A DNA stretch of 64,000 bases from an uncultured Gemmiger sp. GTDB lineage: Bacteria > Bacillota > Clostridia > Oscillospirales > Ruminococcaceae. Location of the stretch: contig CALXAH010000013.1 in the NCBI GenBank assembly GCA_944386225.1, positions 1 to 64,000 on the forward strand, written 5' to 3'. Below the pieces are notes generated by a model that was given only the letters and a program-made list of their open reading frames with translations, searched no databases and was not told the DNA's origin. This document shows, piece after piece, positions 7,893 through 17,332 of the stretch; position 1 is the first letter of the stretch, and each line of letters opens with the position of its first letter. The position numbers and the translations under genes are program-made.

Positions 7893-8184
7893 CCGGGGGA
7901 GATAACATCTCCCCCGGCGCTGCGGGCGCAACAACGATGCGCCCGCTCGGCTGCGCCGACCGCGCTGCCGGTCCGGGTCTCCACCGGAGACCCGGCCGCT
8001 TCGCGGACCCGGCCCCCCTGGAAATCATGGCCGAATATCTTCGGCCATAGGGATTTTATACATAGACAAGGCCGGTGCGCAAACGGAACACGCACCGGCC
8101 TTGTCTGTTTTTATTTTCCTGAGGGCCGAGTATCCGGCCCTCGATTCTGGGGTCTGGGGGGACGTTGTCCCCCCAGATTGGCTT
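7893..8184. repeat. Composite intergenic hairpin module, copy 1
   Basis: There is no gene between 7884 and 8184. In order: hairpin A with GGGGGAGA/TCTCCCCC arms (7893-7917), a GC-rich hairpin region, hairpin B with AAGGCCGGTGCG/CGCACCGGCCTT arms (about 8070-8103, the likely terminator), hairpin C around GAGGGCCG (about 8119-8142), and hairpin D around GGGGGGAC (about 8157-8178) that ends next to the minus-strand stop at 8185. A, B, C and D recur in the same order at 14181-14383. Confidence 0.8.
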
Positions 8185-8748
8185 TCACCGCCAGCTCCAC
8201 AGGCACCAGTACCGGTTCTGGGAGCAGAGCACCATCTCCCGGCCTTCGCCGTTGGTGAACACCCGCAGCGCGCCCATCCGTTCCTCCTCCAGCTCGGTAA
8301 ATCCCCGTTCGGCCATGTAGATTTCCAGCAAACTGCCGTCCGGCTTCGCCAGCACCACCCGGGGCTGCTGCTGCAGGGTCATCGTTTCCGCGTCGGTCCA
8401 CAGCACCCGGGCTGCCCCGGCCGCCGCCGCGAACAGATTCGGCGTATCAAAAATCAGGTACGAGGCCAGGCACCCGCCCAGCAGCGCCGCCAGCAGCGCC
8501 AGCGCGGCCAGCGCCGCCGCCACCGCCCGCCGCCGCCGCGCCCACCGGGCCGCAAACGCCCGGAACGGCTGCACGCTCTCCGGCTCCTCCTCCGGCGGCA
8601 GAACCGGCCTCTCCAGCGCCTCCTTCTCCGCCCGGCAGGCCGGGCAACGGGCCAGATGCTCCTCCACAAACGCCCGGGTCTCCCCGCTCACCAGATCCTC
8701 CCGGCACAGCGCCAGCAGATCCCGCACTATGTAACAATCCCGCGTCAT
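8185..8748 (-). CDS. Anti-sigma factor with zf-HC2 zinc-binding domain
   Basis: 187 residues. The N-terminal cytoplasmic domain has the anti-sigma zinc motif H-x3-C-x2-C (EEHLARCPACRAEK, about residue 30), then an Arg-rich stretch, one transmembrane helix (about VAAALAALALLAALLGGCLASYLIF) and an extracytoplasmic domain of about 95 residues with no recognised fold. The start ATG 8748 overlaps the stop of the sigma gene (ATGA), so the pair is translationally coupled. It would hold the cognate ECF sigma factor inactive until an envelope signal arrives. Confidence 0.85.
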   Translation of the reverse strand: MTRDCYIVRDLLALCREDLVSGETRAFVEEHLARCPACRAEKEALERPVLPPEEEPESVQPFRAFAARWARRRRAVAAALAALALLAALLGGCLASYLIFDTPNLFAAAAGAARVLWTDAETMTLQQQPRVVLAKPDGSLLEIYMAERGFTELEEERMGALRVFTNGEGREMVLCSQNRYWCLWSWR

Positions 8749-9242
8749 GCTTCTTCCGCCTCCCACCGTTCCCGCATCATCTTCCGGGCCCGGCATCCGG
8801 TCACACAGGCCCAGTTTTCGGTTTTCCCGAACAGTTCCCCGATCTGTTTATAGCTCAGTTCCCCGAAAACCCGCAGCTGCAATACCTCCCGGTAAGGCTC
8901 CGGCAATCCGTCCGCCAGCCGCCGGACCCGGGCCGCGTCCTCCCGCCGGGCCAGCTGCTCCTCCGGGCTTTCCTCCGCCCCGGCCAGGCGGGCCAGCGTT
9001 TCCGGCCGGGCCGGTTCCTGCCGCCGCGCCTTTTTCCGGTGGGTGAAATAGCAGTTCCGGGCAATGCGGAACAGCCACGCCTGCAGCTCGCCCTCACCCC
9101 GGAACTTCCCCGCCGCTTTCATCGCCTTGAAGAAGGTCTCGCTGGTGATCTCCTCCGCCAGCAGCTCGTCCCCGGACAGCCGCCGTATGTACCGGTACAC
9201 CGGCTGAAAATAGTCCCGGTAAATCTGCTCGAATCCGGTCAC
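8745..9242 (-). CDS. ECF-type RNA polymerase sigma factor
   Basis: 165 residues. Region 2 covers about 1-75 (FEQIYRDYFQPVYRYIRRLSGDELLAEEITSETFFKAM), with the -10 recognition part AWLFRIARNCYFTHRKK. Region 4 covers about 105-160 (LPEPYREVLQLRVFGELSYKQIGELFGKTENWACVTGCRARKMM). It uses a GTG start at 9242 with an AAAGGGGG site upstream. It is transcribed together with its anti-sigma factor. Divergent to it is a promoter for the 9370 gene. Confidence 0.9.
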   Translation of the reverse strand: MTGFEQIYRDYFQPVYRYIRRLSGDELLAEEITSETFFKAMKAAGKFRGEGELQAWLFRIARNCYFTHRKKARRQEPARPETLARLAGAEESPEEQLARREDAARVRRLADGLPEPYREVLQLRVFGELSYKQIGELFGKTENWACVTGCRARKMMRERWEAEEA

Positions 9243-9299
9243 CGCCGCCGCCCCCTTTCACCCTGTATGACTCCCCCGGCCCCAAAACCTTACAGCCCA

Positions 9300-9328
9300 T
9301 TGACCCACTTTTTTCGCCGTGCTATCCT
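9300..9328 (+). promoter_or_regulatory. Promoter upstream of the DUF1835-type gene, followed by a direct repeat
   Basis: TTGACC 9300-9305, 17-bp spacer, TATCCT 9323-9328. Immediately downstream an 11-bp direct repeat (ATTGTATTCTA, twice in tandem, about 9330-9351) precedes the AAGGAGG. Confidence 0.55.
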
Positions 9329-9369
9329 GATTGTATTCTAATTGTATTCTAGATAAGGAGGCCATGTCC

Positions 9370-10308
9370 ATGGTACAGGTGGTGTTTTCCGAAAGCGCGG
9401 CGGGCAGTCTGAAGATGGCCCTGTCGCCGGACGGTTGCATTGGCGGGGCCACCGCGGTGGCGTTCCTGGGCGGGGAGCCCTCCCCCGCCGAGCGCCTTGC
9501 CGCCCGGCGCCGTGCCGAGGAACAGGAACGCCGGGCCCGGGCGGCGGCAGTACCCATGGAGGGCAGCCCGGCGGACGTGCTGGCCTTTCCGCTGGCGCTG
9601 AGTGTGGGCCCGCTGGAGGAGGACGCGCCCGGCCCCCGCCGGCTGGAAACCCTGACAGCCCTCTGCGCCCACTGGCCGGAAGGCCCGCAGCAGGCCGCCG
9701 CATCGCTGACCCGCGCACAGAAGAACCTGGCCGAACTGCTCCGCCGGGTCCGCGCCGGGGAACCGGTGCGCGTCTGGCAAGGGCCGGAACCGGACGAGGT
9801 GTGCGGGCTGTACTGGCTGGCCTGGCAGCTGCAAAACGCGGGCCTTGCCGGTGCTGCGGTGGAACAGGTAACCCTGCCGGAATACGAAGTCCGGGCGGAC
9901 GAAACCGTGGTGGAATACGCCGGCTGGGGCGAGGTCAGCCCCTACGACTGGGGCCGGATGGCCGCGCGGGCCAGACCGGTGGCCGGGCCGGTGCTGCGGA
10001 TGTGGGGCTGCCGCTGGGCGGCACTGCGCCGGGAAAACGCACTGCTGCGGGCGGTGGTGAACGGCCAATTGCGGAGCGTGGGCGAGGATTTCTATGACCC
10101 CCTCCTGCTGCGGGAGATCGCCGGCCAGCCGGAAACCTTCCGGGAAGCGGAGGTCATCGGCCGGGTGCTGGGCCGGTACCGGCCGGGTGTCGGCAACGGC
10201 TGGCTGGCCGGGCGCCTGGAAAGCTTCATCCGCCGCGGCCTGCTGGAACCCGTCACCGCCCCCGAACCCGGCCACCCCGCCTACGCCCGCACGCTGCGCA
10301 GGAAATAG
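9370..10308 (+). CDS. DUF1835/DUF3658 domain protein
   Basis: 312 residues. The start MVQVVFSESAAGSLKMAL matches the DUF1835 signature (a short strand followed by S-x-A-G-x-L). The C-terminal 90 residues (LRSVGEDFYDPLLLREI ... EAEVIGRVLGRYRPGVGNGWLAGRLESFIRRGLLEPV) match the helical DUF3658. I prefer ATG 9370 over ATG 9364 because the AAGGAGG (9355-9361) is only 2 nt from 9364 but 8 nt from 9370. The family is common in Firmicutes and its biochemical role is unknown. It is divergent from the ECF sigma gene. Confidence 0.75.
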   Translation: MVQVVFSESAAGSLKMALSPDGCIGGATAVAFLGGEPSPAERLAARRRAEEQERRARAAAVPMEGSPADVLAFPLALSVGPLEEDAPGPRRLETLTALCAHWPEGPQQAAASLTRAQKNLAELLRRVRAGEPVRVWQGPEPDEVCGLYWLAWQLQNAGLAGAAVEQVTLPEYEVRADETVVEYAGWGEVSPYDWGRMAARARPVAGPVLRMWGCRWAALRRENALLRAVVNGQLRSVGEDFYDPLLLREIAGQPETFREAEVIGRVLGRYRPGVGNGWLAGRLESFIRRGLLEPVTAPEPGHPAYARTLRRK

Positions 10309-10330
10309 GGGCTGCCTTCTTTCCCGGCAA

Positions 10331-10368
10331 AAGGCCCACGTAAACCGGAAACGGTCTGCGTGGGCCTT
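10331..10368. terminator. Bidirectional terminator
   Basis: Perfect arms AAGGCCCACG/CGTGGGCCTT flank an 18-nt loop, with A-rich sequence before. It sits between convergent genes and belongs to the recurring AAGGCC...GGCCTT hairpin type. Confidence 0.7.
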
Positions 10369-10369
10369 G

Positions 10370-11296
10370 TCACTCGTTATTCCCGGGGCCTGCCTGTTCG
10401 CCCGATTCATCCGATTCCGCCGCCTCACTTTCCTCCGCGCCCAGCCGCTCGGCGGCAAAGGTCAGGGTCCCGTCGGTAAACTCATAGCGCCCGTCCCGGG
10501 CATTCCATTCTCCGGGCAGCACGCCGCCGTCCACCTCGCCCTGGCCGTTCACCCAGAACTCCAGCGTCTGGGCCAGGGTGTTGATGTCCAGCGCGGTCAT
10601 ATCGGTCAGCAGCCCGCCCGCCGCCCGGATGCCGTCCGGCAGCACGGTGGGCAGCTGTTCGGCCTTCTGCCGGGCCGCCGCCAGCCATACCGCTGCCCGC
10701 ACCCCGTCGCTCTCGGGGCTTTCACAGCCCAGCCGTTCCAGCAGCTCGTCCAGTTCGGCGGGCGCCAGCTGCGCCACCGGATCCTCCGCCAGCCCCGCCC
10801 GGGCCAGGCTGGCGGCGTCGGCCACCCCGTCCAGATTTACCCGCACCTGGCCCAGCCCGTCGCCGATGGTGCCCCAGCCCTGCCGGGTAGCCGCCAGATA
10901 ATACCGCACCTCGATCCCCAGCGTTCCGGCCAGTGCCTGGGCCGCCCGGCCCGGGCCCGCGTCGGTGTAGCAGTCCCGCAGGGTGGTGTAGCTGCCGGAA
11001 ACCGTGCGCACCACGCTGTCCGCCGGCACTGTCCAGACAGCCAGTTCCCCGCCCGCCGCGTCCGGCCGTACCAGCACAAAGGCCGGGTCCTCCCCGGCCA
11101 CCACTGCCAGCATGGTAAAGGTGTTCTCCCCCGTGGGCACCTGGATCCGCAGCCCGCTGGTGGACTGGGCCGCCCGCAGAGCCTGGTCGGCCTGCTGCCA
11201 GACCGCCCACAGCGCAAAGCTGCCCAGCAGGGGCACCACCACCGCCAGAGTAAGAAAAAACGCCAGCCAGAAGGCCCGGGGCGTGTTCATCCGCAT
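10370..11296 (-). CDS. LCP-like (LytR-CpsA-Psr type) membrane-anchored protein, divergent
   Basis: 308 residues. One N-terminal transmembrane helix (about 8-30) is followed by an extracytoplasmic domain with the LCP order of elements: a strand pair where LCP proteins read D-T-I-M-L-V (DPAFVLVRPDAAGGELAVWTVPADSVV), then LGIEVRYYLAATRQGWGTIGDGLGQVRVNLDG, which aligns with the family block LGIxIDYYVxVxFxGFxxLVDALGGVxV. The usual catalytic Arg/Asp of the SIPRD motif is replaced (VPADS), so it may not transfer polymers to peptidoglycan. The C-terminus is acidic and low in complexity. The LCP assignment is by pattern and remote. Confidence 0.5.
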   Translation of the reverse strand: MRMNTPRAFWLAFFLTLAVVVPLLGSFALWAVWQQADQALRAAQSTSGLRIQVPTGENTFTMLAVVAGEDPAFVLVRPDAAGGELAVWTVPADSVVRTVSGSYTTLRDCYTDAGPGRAAQALAGTLGIEVRYYLAATRQGWGTIGDGLGQVRVNLDGVADAASLARAGLAEDPVAQLAPAELDELLERLGCESPESDGVRAAVWLAAARQKAEQLPTVLPDGIRAAGGLLTDMTALDINTLAQTLEFWVNGQGEVDGGVLPGEWNARDGRYEFTDGTLTFAAERLGAEESEAAESDESGEQAGPGNNE

Positions 11297-11311
11297 ACGC
11301 TCACATCCTTT

Positions 11312-11366
11312 TTTGTGGATGTATAGAGTGTGGCCGCGCCGCGCACACTCTATACATCACCACAAA
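11312..11366. promoter_or_regulatory. Long inverted repeat in a divergent intergenic region
   Basis: Arms GATGTATAGAGTGTG (11318-11332) and its exact complement (11344-11358) surround an 11-bp GC-only centre. Outer arms TTTGTG/CACAAA extend the pairing after a 2-nt bulge. Each arm carries TATAGA, a -10-like hexamer reading outward or inward. It could be a symmetric pair of divergent promoters or an operator. Confidence 0.5.
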
Positions 11367-11381
11367 GGGAGGGAGTTGCGC

Positions 11382-11549
11382 ATGAGCGGATTCTGGACGG
11401 AGCTGTTCGGCAAAAAGCAGCCGGAGGCCGATCCCATGGAGATTGCCCGCACCCTGCGGGCCAACCAGGAAGCCGACCCGCTGGGCAGCTGGACCGGCAC
11501 CCCCGCCGACCCGGGCGAAACGCCCCAGCAGGACGCGGACGATCTGTAA
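11382..11549 (+). CDS. Small conserved-type acidic protein (55 residues)
   Basis: ATG 11382 follows AAAGGGAGGG. The product begins MSGFWTELFGKKQPEADPME and ends in TPQQDADDL; it has no membrane segment. The DPLGSWTG...QDADDL pattern looks like a small conserved Clostridia protein, but no function is known to me. A strong terminator follows within 10 bp. Confidence 0.65.
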   Translation: MSGFWTELFGKKQPEADPMEIARTLRANQEADPLGSWTGTPADPGETPQQDADDL

Positions 11550-11558
11550 ACAGCACAA

Positions 11559-11582
11559 GGCCCCCGGCAAAAGCCGGGGGCC
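11559..11582. terminator. Terminator between convergent genes
   Basis: GGCCCCCGGC/GCCGGGGGCC arms with an AAAA loop, between the 55-residue protein and folT. Confidence 0.75.
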
Positions 11583-11588
11583 GTTCCG

Positions 11589-12155
11589 TTACAGGTTCAT
11601 CTGCCGTTTGATCCGTTCCAGGCTGCGCAGCACCACCCAGAGCAGCGCCACGTCCACCGGGAACTTGATGATATTCTTGACCAGCCGCAGCCCGCTCAGC
11701 AGTACAAACGCCTTGCCGTACATCATGCTCAGCCACAGCGGGGTCAAAAACAGGTTGAACGCCACCGTCACGATCAGCTTGACCACGATGATGCGGGTCA
11801 GCCTGACCGGTTTGCGGTAGTAGGCCAGGCCGTAGAGGATGCCCAGCAGGATGGCGCTGAGGGTAAAGCCCGGGAACCAGGCCCCGTTGGGGCGCAGCAG
11901 GTAGCCCAGCAGGTCGGTGACCACCCCGCTGGTGGCGGCCACCACCGGCCCGTACAGGTAGGCGATGGCCACGGTAGCCAGAAAATCAAACCCGATTTCC
12001 AGGTAGGCGGATACCGGGATGGTAACCTGGTTCAGCACCAGGTTCAAGGCGATCAGCACCGCCGCGCCGGCCAGGGTGCGGGGGCTTTTGAGGCTTTGGG
12101 CGCTGGCGCGGAAACTTTCCCGCCAGCCGGCAATACCGGATGATGTTGTGGGCAT
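11589..12155 (-). CDS. folT: Folate-specific ECF transporter S-component FolT
   Basis: 188 residues, about six membrane segments. LAGAAVLIALNLVLNQVTIPVSAYLEIGFDFLATVAIAYLYGPV and the C-terminal FNLFLTPLWLSMMYGKAF block match the folate-family S-components. The assignment is strongly supported by a THF riboswitch directly upstream on the same strand. The start is ATG 12155 behind AAAGGAG. As a group II S-component it needs an EcfAAT module encoded elsewhere, such as 60.9-63.4 kb. It would import folates and be turned down when tetrahydrofolate is plentiful. Confidence 0.9.
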   Translation of the reverse strand: MPTTSSGIAGWRESFRASAQSLKSPRTLAGAAVLIALNLVLNQVTIPVSAYLEIGFDFLATVAIAYLYGPVVAATSGVVTDLLGYLLRPNGAWFPGFTLSAILLGILYGLAYYRKPVRLTRIIVVKLIVTVAFNLFLTPLWLSMMYGKAFVLLSGLRLVKNIIKFPVDVALLWVVLRSLERIKRQMNL

Positions 12156-12162
12156 AAAAAAA

Positions 12163-12194
12163 CTCCTTTCGTGCGTGTTGCCGCACAAAAGGAG
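12163..12194 (-). promoter_or_regulatory. Hairpin sequestering the folT ribosome binding site
   Basis: On the minus strand CTCCTTTTGTGCG (5' arm) pairs with CGCACGAAAGGAG (3' arm). The 3' arm contains the AAAGGAG of folT. This is the OFF state expected for a translational riboswitch. Confidence 0.7.
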
Positions 12195-12256
12195 CCGGTC
12201 ACAGCGTCAGGCGGGCGCACGGGGGCCCGCAAAGAGCCGTTCTGCACCCATTCATG

Positions 12257-12366
12257 CAGCAGCGGGATGCAGGGCCGGCACCGCAAAGGCGAAACGCCTT
12301 TTTCGTCCGCTTTGCAACTCCCCGTCAAAGCGGCACTTAACGCGCAGACCCTTACTCTGCGATACT
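12257..12366 (-). ncRNA. Tetrahydrofolate (THF) riboswitch
   Basis: Reading the minus strand from about 12366, the conserved blocks are GGAGTA near the start, GCGTTAAGTG (12343-12334), GACGGGGAGTTG, ACGAA, GCGGTGC and finally TGCATCCCG. These are the class signature bases of the THF aptamer in the correct order. It lies between the promoter at 12370-12397 and folT, with a ribosome-binding-site hairpin as expression platform. Confidence 0.9.
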
Positions 12367-12369
12367 CCC

Positions 12370-12397
12370 ATTATACTGCCCCTTTTGCGGAATGCAA
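12370..12397 (-). promoter_or_regulatory. Promoter of the THF riboswitch-folT unit
   Basis: On the minus strand TTGCAT (12397-12392), 16-bp spacer, TATAAT (12375-12370). Transcription would begin just ahead of the aptamer. Confidence 0.7.
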
Positions 12398-12419
12398 CCT
12401 TTTTTTCACAGCCGGAACG

Positions 12420-12428
12420 TGGTATACT
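12420..12428 (+). promoter_or_regulatory. Extended -10 promoter for the M3 peptidase gene
   Basis: TGGTATACT at 12420-12428 is an extended -10 element, 50 bp before the gene. The -35 region is only a T-run. Confidence 0.5.
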
Positions 12429-12480
12429 GAAAACAACATTGCAGGCGCGGGCTATCCGCGCCGGAAAGGATCTTTGTATC

Positions 12481-14172
12481 ATGAAACCTTTTTCCCAGAT
12501 CGAATATGTCCGCCCGGACCTGGAAGGGATGCTGGCCAAGCTGGACGAGCTGACCGCGCAGGCCGCCGCCGCGGCTTCCGGTGAGGAGCTGCTGGCCGTC
12601 TGCGCCGAATACGACAAGCTGAACAAGCGGTTTGTGACCGATTCCAGCCTGTGCTACGTGCGGTATTCCATCAACACCCAGGACGAGTTCTACGCCAAGG
12701 AAAACGACTATTACGACGAGAACAGCCCCCGGTTCAACGACAAGTCGCTGGCTTTCGCCCGTGCGGTGCTGGCCAATCCCCACAAGCAGGCCCTGGCCGA
12801 CCGGTGGGGCCAGATCTATCTGGACAAGCTGGAGGTAGGGGTTCGCAGCGCCATTCCGGAGATTCTTCCGCTGATGCAGCAGGAGAACGCGCTGACCAGC
12901 CAGTACCAGAAGCTGTACGCCTCCGCGATGGTGGAGTTTGACGGCCAGACCATGCCGCTGCCCAAGCTGGGGCCCTACAAGCAGAGCACCGACCGGGCCG
13001 TGCGCAAGGCCGCGCTGGAAGCGGAGGGCAAGTTCTTTGACGAGCATCAGGCGGAGTTCGACGAGCTGTACACCAAGCTGATCGAAAACCGCAACGCCCA
13101 GGCCCGCGCCATGGGATACGAGAACTACGTGCCGCTGTCCTATCTGCGGATGCAGCGGCTGGGCTACGGCCGCGCGGAAGTGGAAGCCTACCGTGAGCAG
13201 GTGGTGCGGGACGTGGTGCCGCTGGTGGCCAAGATCCAGGCCCGCCGGGCGGCCCGCTGCGGCCTGACCGACCCGAAGCTGTACGACAGTGCCCTCAGCT
13301 TTGCGGACGGCAACCCCACCCCCACCGGCACCCCGGAGGAGATCCTGGCCGCCGGCCGCCGGATGTATCGGGAACTGAGCCCCGAAACCGCCGAGTTCAT
13401 TGATTTCATGATGGACAACGAGCTGCTGGACGTGCTGAGCCGGCCCGGCAAGGCTCCGGGCGGATACTGCACCGCGCTGCCGGACCTGAACGCGCCCTTT
13501 ATCTTCAGCAACTTCAACGGCACCTCCGGCGACGTGGACGTGCTGACCCATGAGGCGGGCCATGCGTTCCAGGCGTACCGGGCGTTCCTGCAGGATCTGC
13601 CGGGCGAGCTGCAGAGCCCGGGCATGGAAAGCTGCGAGATCCACAGTATGAGCATGGAGTTCCTGACCACCCCCTGGCACCACCTGTTCTTTGGGGAGCA
13701 GACCGACAAGTATATCCTGTCCCACGCGGAGGATGCGCTGATCTTCCTGCCCTACGGCTGCATGGTGGACGAGTTCCAGCATATCGTGTACAGCCATCCG
13801 GAACTGACCCCCGCGCAGCGCAATGAGGAATGGCTCAAGCTGGAGAAGAAGTACCGGCCCTGGAACGATATGGAAGGTATCCCCTTCTATGGCCGGGGCG
13901 CAGGCTGGCAGCGGCAGCTGCACATCTACCTGTATCCCTTCTATTATATTGACTACTGCCTGGCCCAGACGGTGGCGCTGCAGTTCTTTGCCGCCTACCT
14001 GAAAGACCCGAAGGACGCCTGGCAGCGGTATCTGGCCCTGGTGGACAAGGCCGGTACCCGCACCTACGCGGGCCTGGTGGAAAGCGCCGGCCTGGTGGTG
14101 CCCTTCACCGACGGTTCTCTCGCCCCCGTGGCCAAGACCGTCAGCGACTGGATCGACGCCCATCAGCTGTAA
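12481..14172 (+). CDS. M3 family oligoendopeptidase (PepF-like)
   Basis: 563 residues, typical for the oligoendopeptidase F/M3B group. The zinc motif HEAGH lies at about 357-361 (LTHEAGHAFQAYRAF), with the third ligand Glu in ESCEIHSMSMEF about 25 residues later. A Tyr/His-rich C-terminal block (YLYPFYYIDYCLAQTVALQFF) forms the substrate channel in this family. No signal peptide is present, so it is a cytoplasmic metallopeptidase that degrades short peptides. The start is ATG 12481, chosen because upstream in-frame sequence overlaps the promoter and the folT leader region. It is monocistronic. Confidence 0.92.
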   Translation: MKPFSQIEYVRPDLEGMLAKLDELTAQAAAAASGEELLAVCAEYDKLNKRFVTDSSLCYVRYSINTQDEFYAKENDYYDENSPRFNDKSLAFARAVLANPHKQALADRWGQIYLDKLEVGVRSAIPEILPLMQQENALTSQYQKLYASAMVEFDGQTMPLPKLGPYKQSTDRAVRKAALEAEGKFFDEHQAEFDELYTKLIENRNAQARAMGYENYVPLSYLRMQRLGYGRAEVEAYREQVVRDVVPLVAKIQARRAARCGLTDPKLYDSALSFADGNPTPTGTPEEILAAGRRMYRELSPETAEFIDFMMDNELLDVLSRPGKAPGGYCTALPDLNAPFIFSNFNGTSGDVDVLTHEAGHAFQAYRAFLQDLPGELQSPGMESCEIHSMSMEFLTTPWHHLFFGEQTDKYILSHAEDALIFLPYGCMVDEFQHIVYSHPELTPAQRNEEWLKLEKKYRPWNDMEGIPFYGRGAGWQRQLHIYLYPFYYIDYCLAQTVALQFFAAYLKDPKDAWQRYLALVDKAGTRTYAGLVESAGLVVPFTDGSLAPVAKTVSDWIDAHQL

Positions 14173-14180
14173 AACAGCTA

Positions 14181-14383
14181 ATCTGGGGGAGATAACATCT
14201 CCCCCAGATCCCCAGAAACAGTGGGACGGAATTCTCCGTCCCACGGAACAAAACACAAAAAGGCCGGTGCGCAAACGATATGCGCACCGGCCTATCTTTA
14301 TATTTTTCCCGAGGGCCGGAGTATTCCGGCCCTTATTTCCGGGGGGCATGGGGGGAATCGTTGATCCCCCCCATATTGGCCTA
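14181..14383. repeat. Composite intergenic hairpin module, copy 2
   Basis: Convergent intergenic space with the same ordered hairpins as 7893-8184: A (ATCTGGGGGAGA/TCTCCCCCAGAT, 14181-14209), an extra hairpin with GTGGGACGGA/TCCGTCCCAC arms (about 14220-14245), B (AGGCCGGTGCGC/GCGCACCGGCCT, about 14262-14294, the likely terminator), C (GAGGGCCGGA/TCCGGCCCT, about 14311-14336) and D (GGGGGGA/TCCCCCC, about 14350-14372), ending next to the clpB stop at 14384. Confidence 0.8.
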
Positions 14384-16981
<2,598 letters not shown>

Positions 16982-17142
16982 ACAGCGACCCCCTTATCAC
17001 ACATACATTTATATATTTGGCAAAGTCTTGGCGTTTATGCTAACACATCCCGGGGCATTTCGCCCGTTTGCCGCCATTTTCTCCCGTTCCTGCGGGATAC
17101 TCGCCCGGCCGCTTTCTCCGGCCGGTGTGGGCAGGGTTTGTT

Positions 17143-17169
17143 TTAGCACTCTCACGCTTCGACTGCTAA
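17143..17169 (-). promoter_or_regulatory. CIRCE element (HrcA operator) of clpB
   Basis: TTAGCACTC-N9-GACTGCTAA, one mismatch from the canonical TTAGCACTC-N9-GAGTGCTAA. It lies directly downstream of a minus-strand promoter with TTGACA at 17199-17194 and a TATAGT/TATATT -10 region at about 17178-17168. Confidence 0.9.
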
Positions 17170-17249
17170 TATACTATACCCGCGCCGCCGAATTGTCAAG
17201 AGCCGCAATTGAAAAGTTTTTGTGAACAGCCCCGGCGCACGGTTTTTGC

Positions 17250-17279
17250 TTGACCCATGCCCCATAAAAGCGGTATCAT
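17250..17279 (+). promoter_or_regulatory. Promoter of metY-metA
   Basis: TTGACC 17250-17255, 18-bp spacer, TATCAT 17274-17279, about 54 bp upstream of metY. No S-box or other riboswitch fits into the short leader. Confidence 0.6.
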
Positions 17280-17332
17280 AGACGGTAAGAGGGGCCGGGA
17301 GGCCGCATTTTACTAAAAGGAGATACAAAGCC

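Noticed and set aside
17221-17332. Possible SAM riboswitch before metY
   Set aside because: The leader from the predicted start site is only about 45 nt and lacks the S-box conserved blocks.
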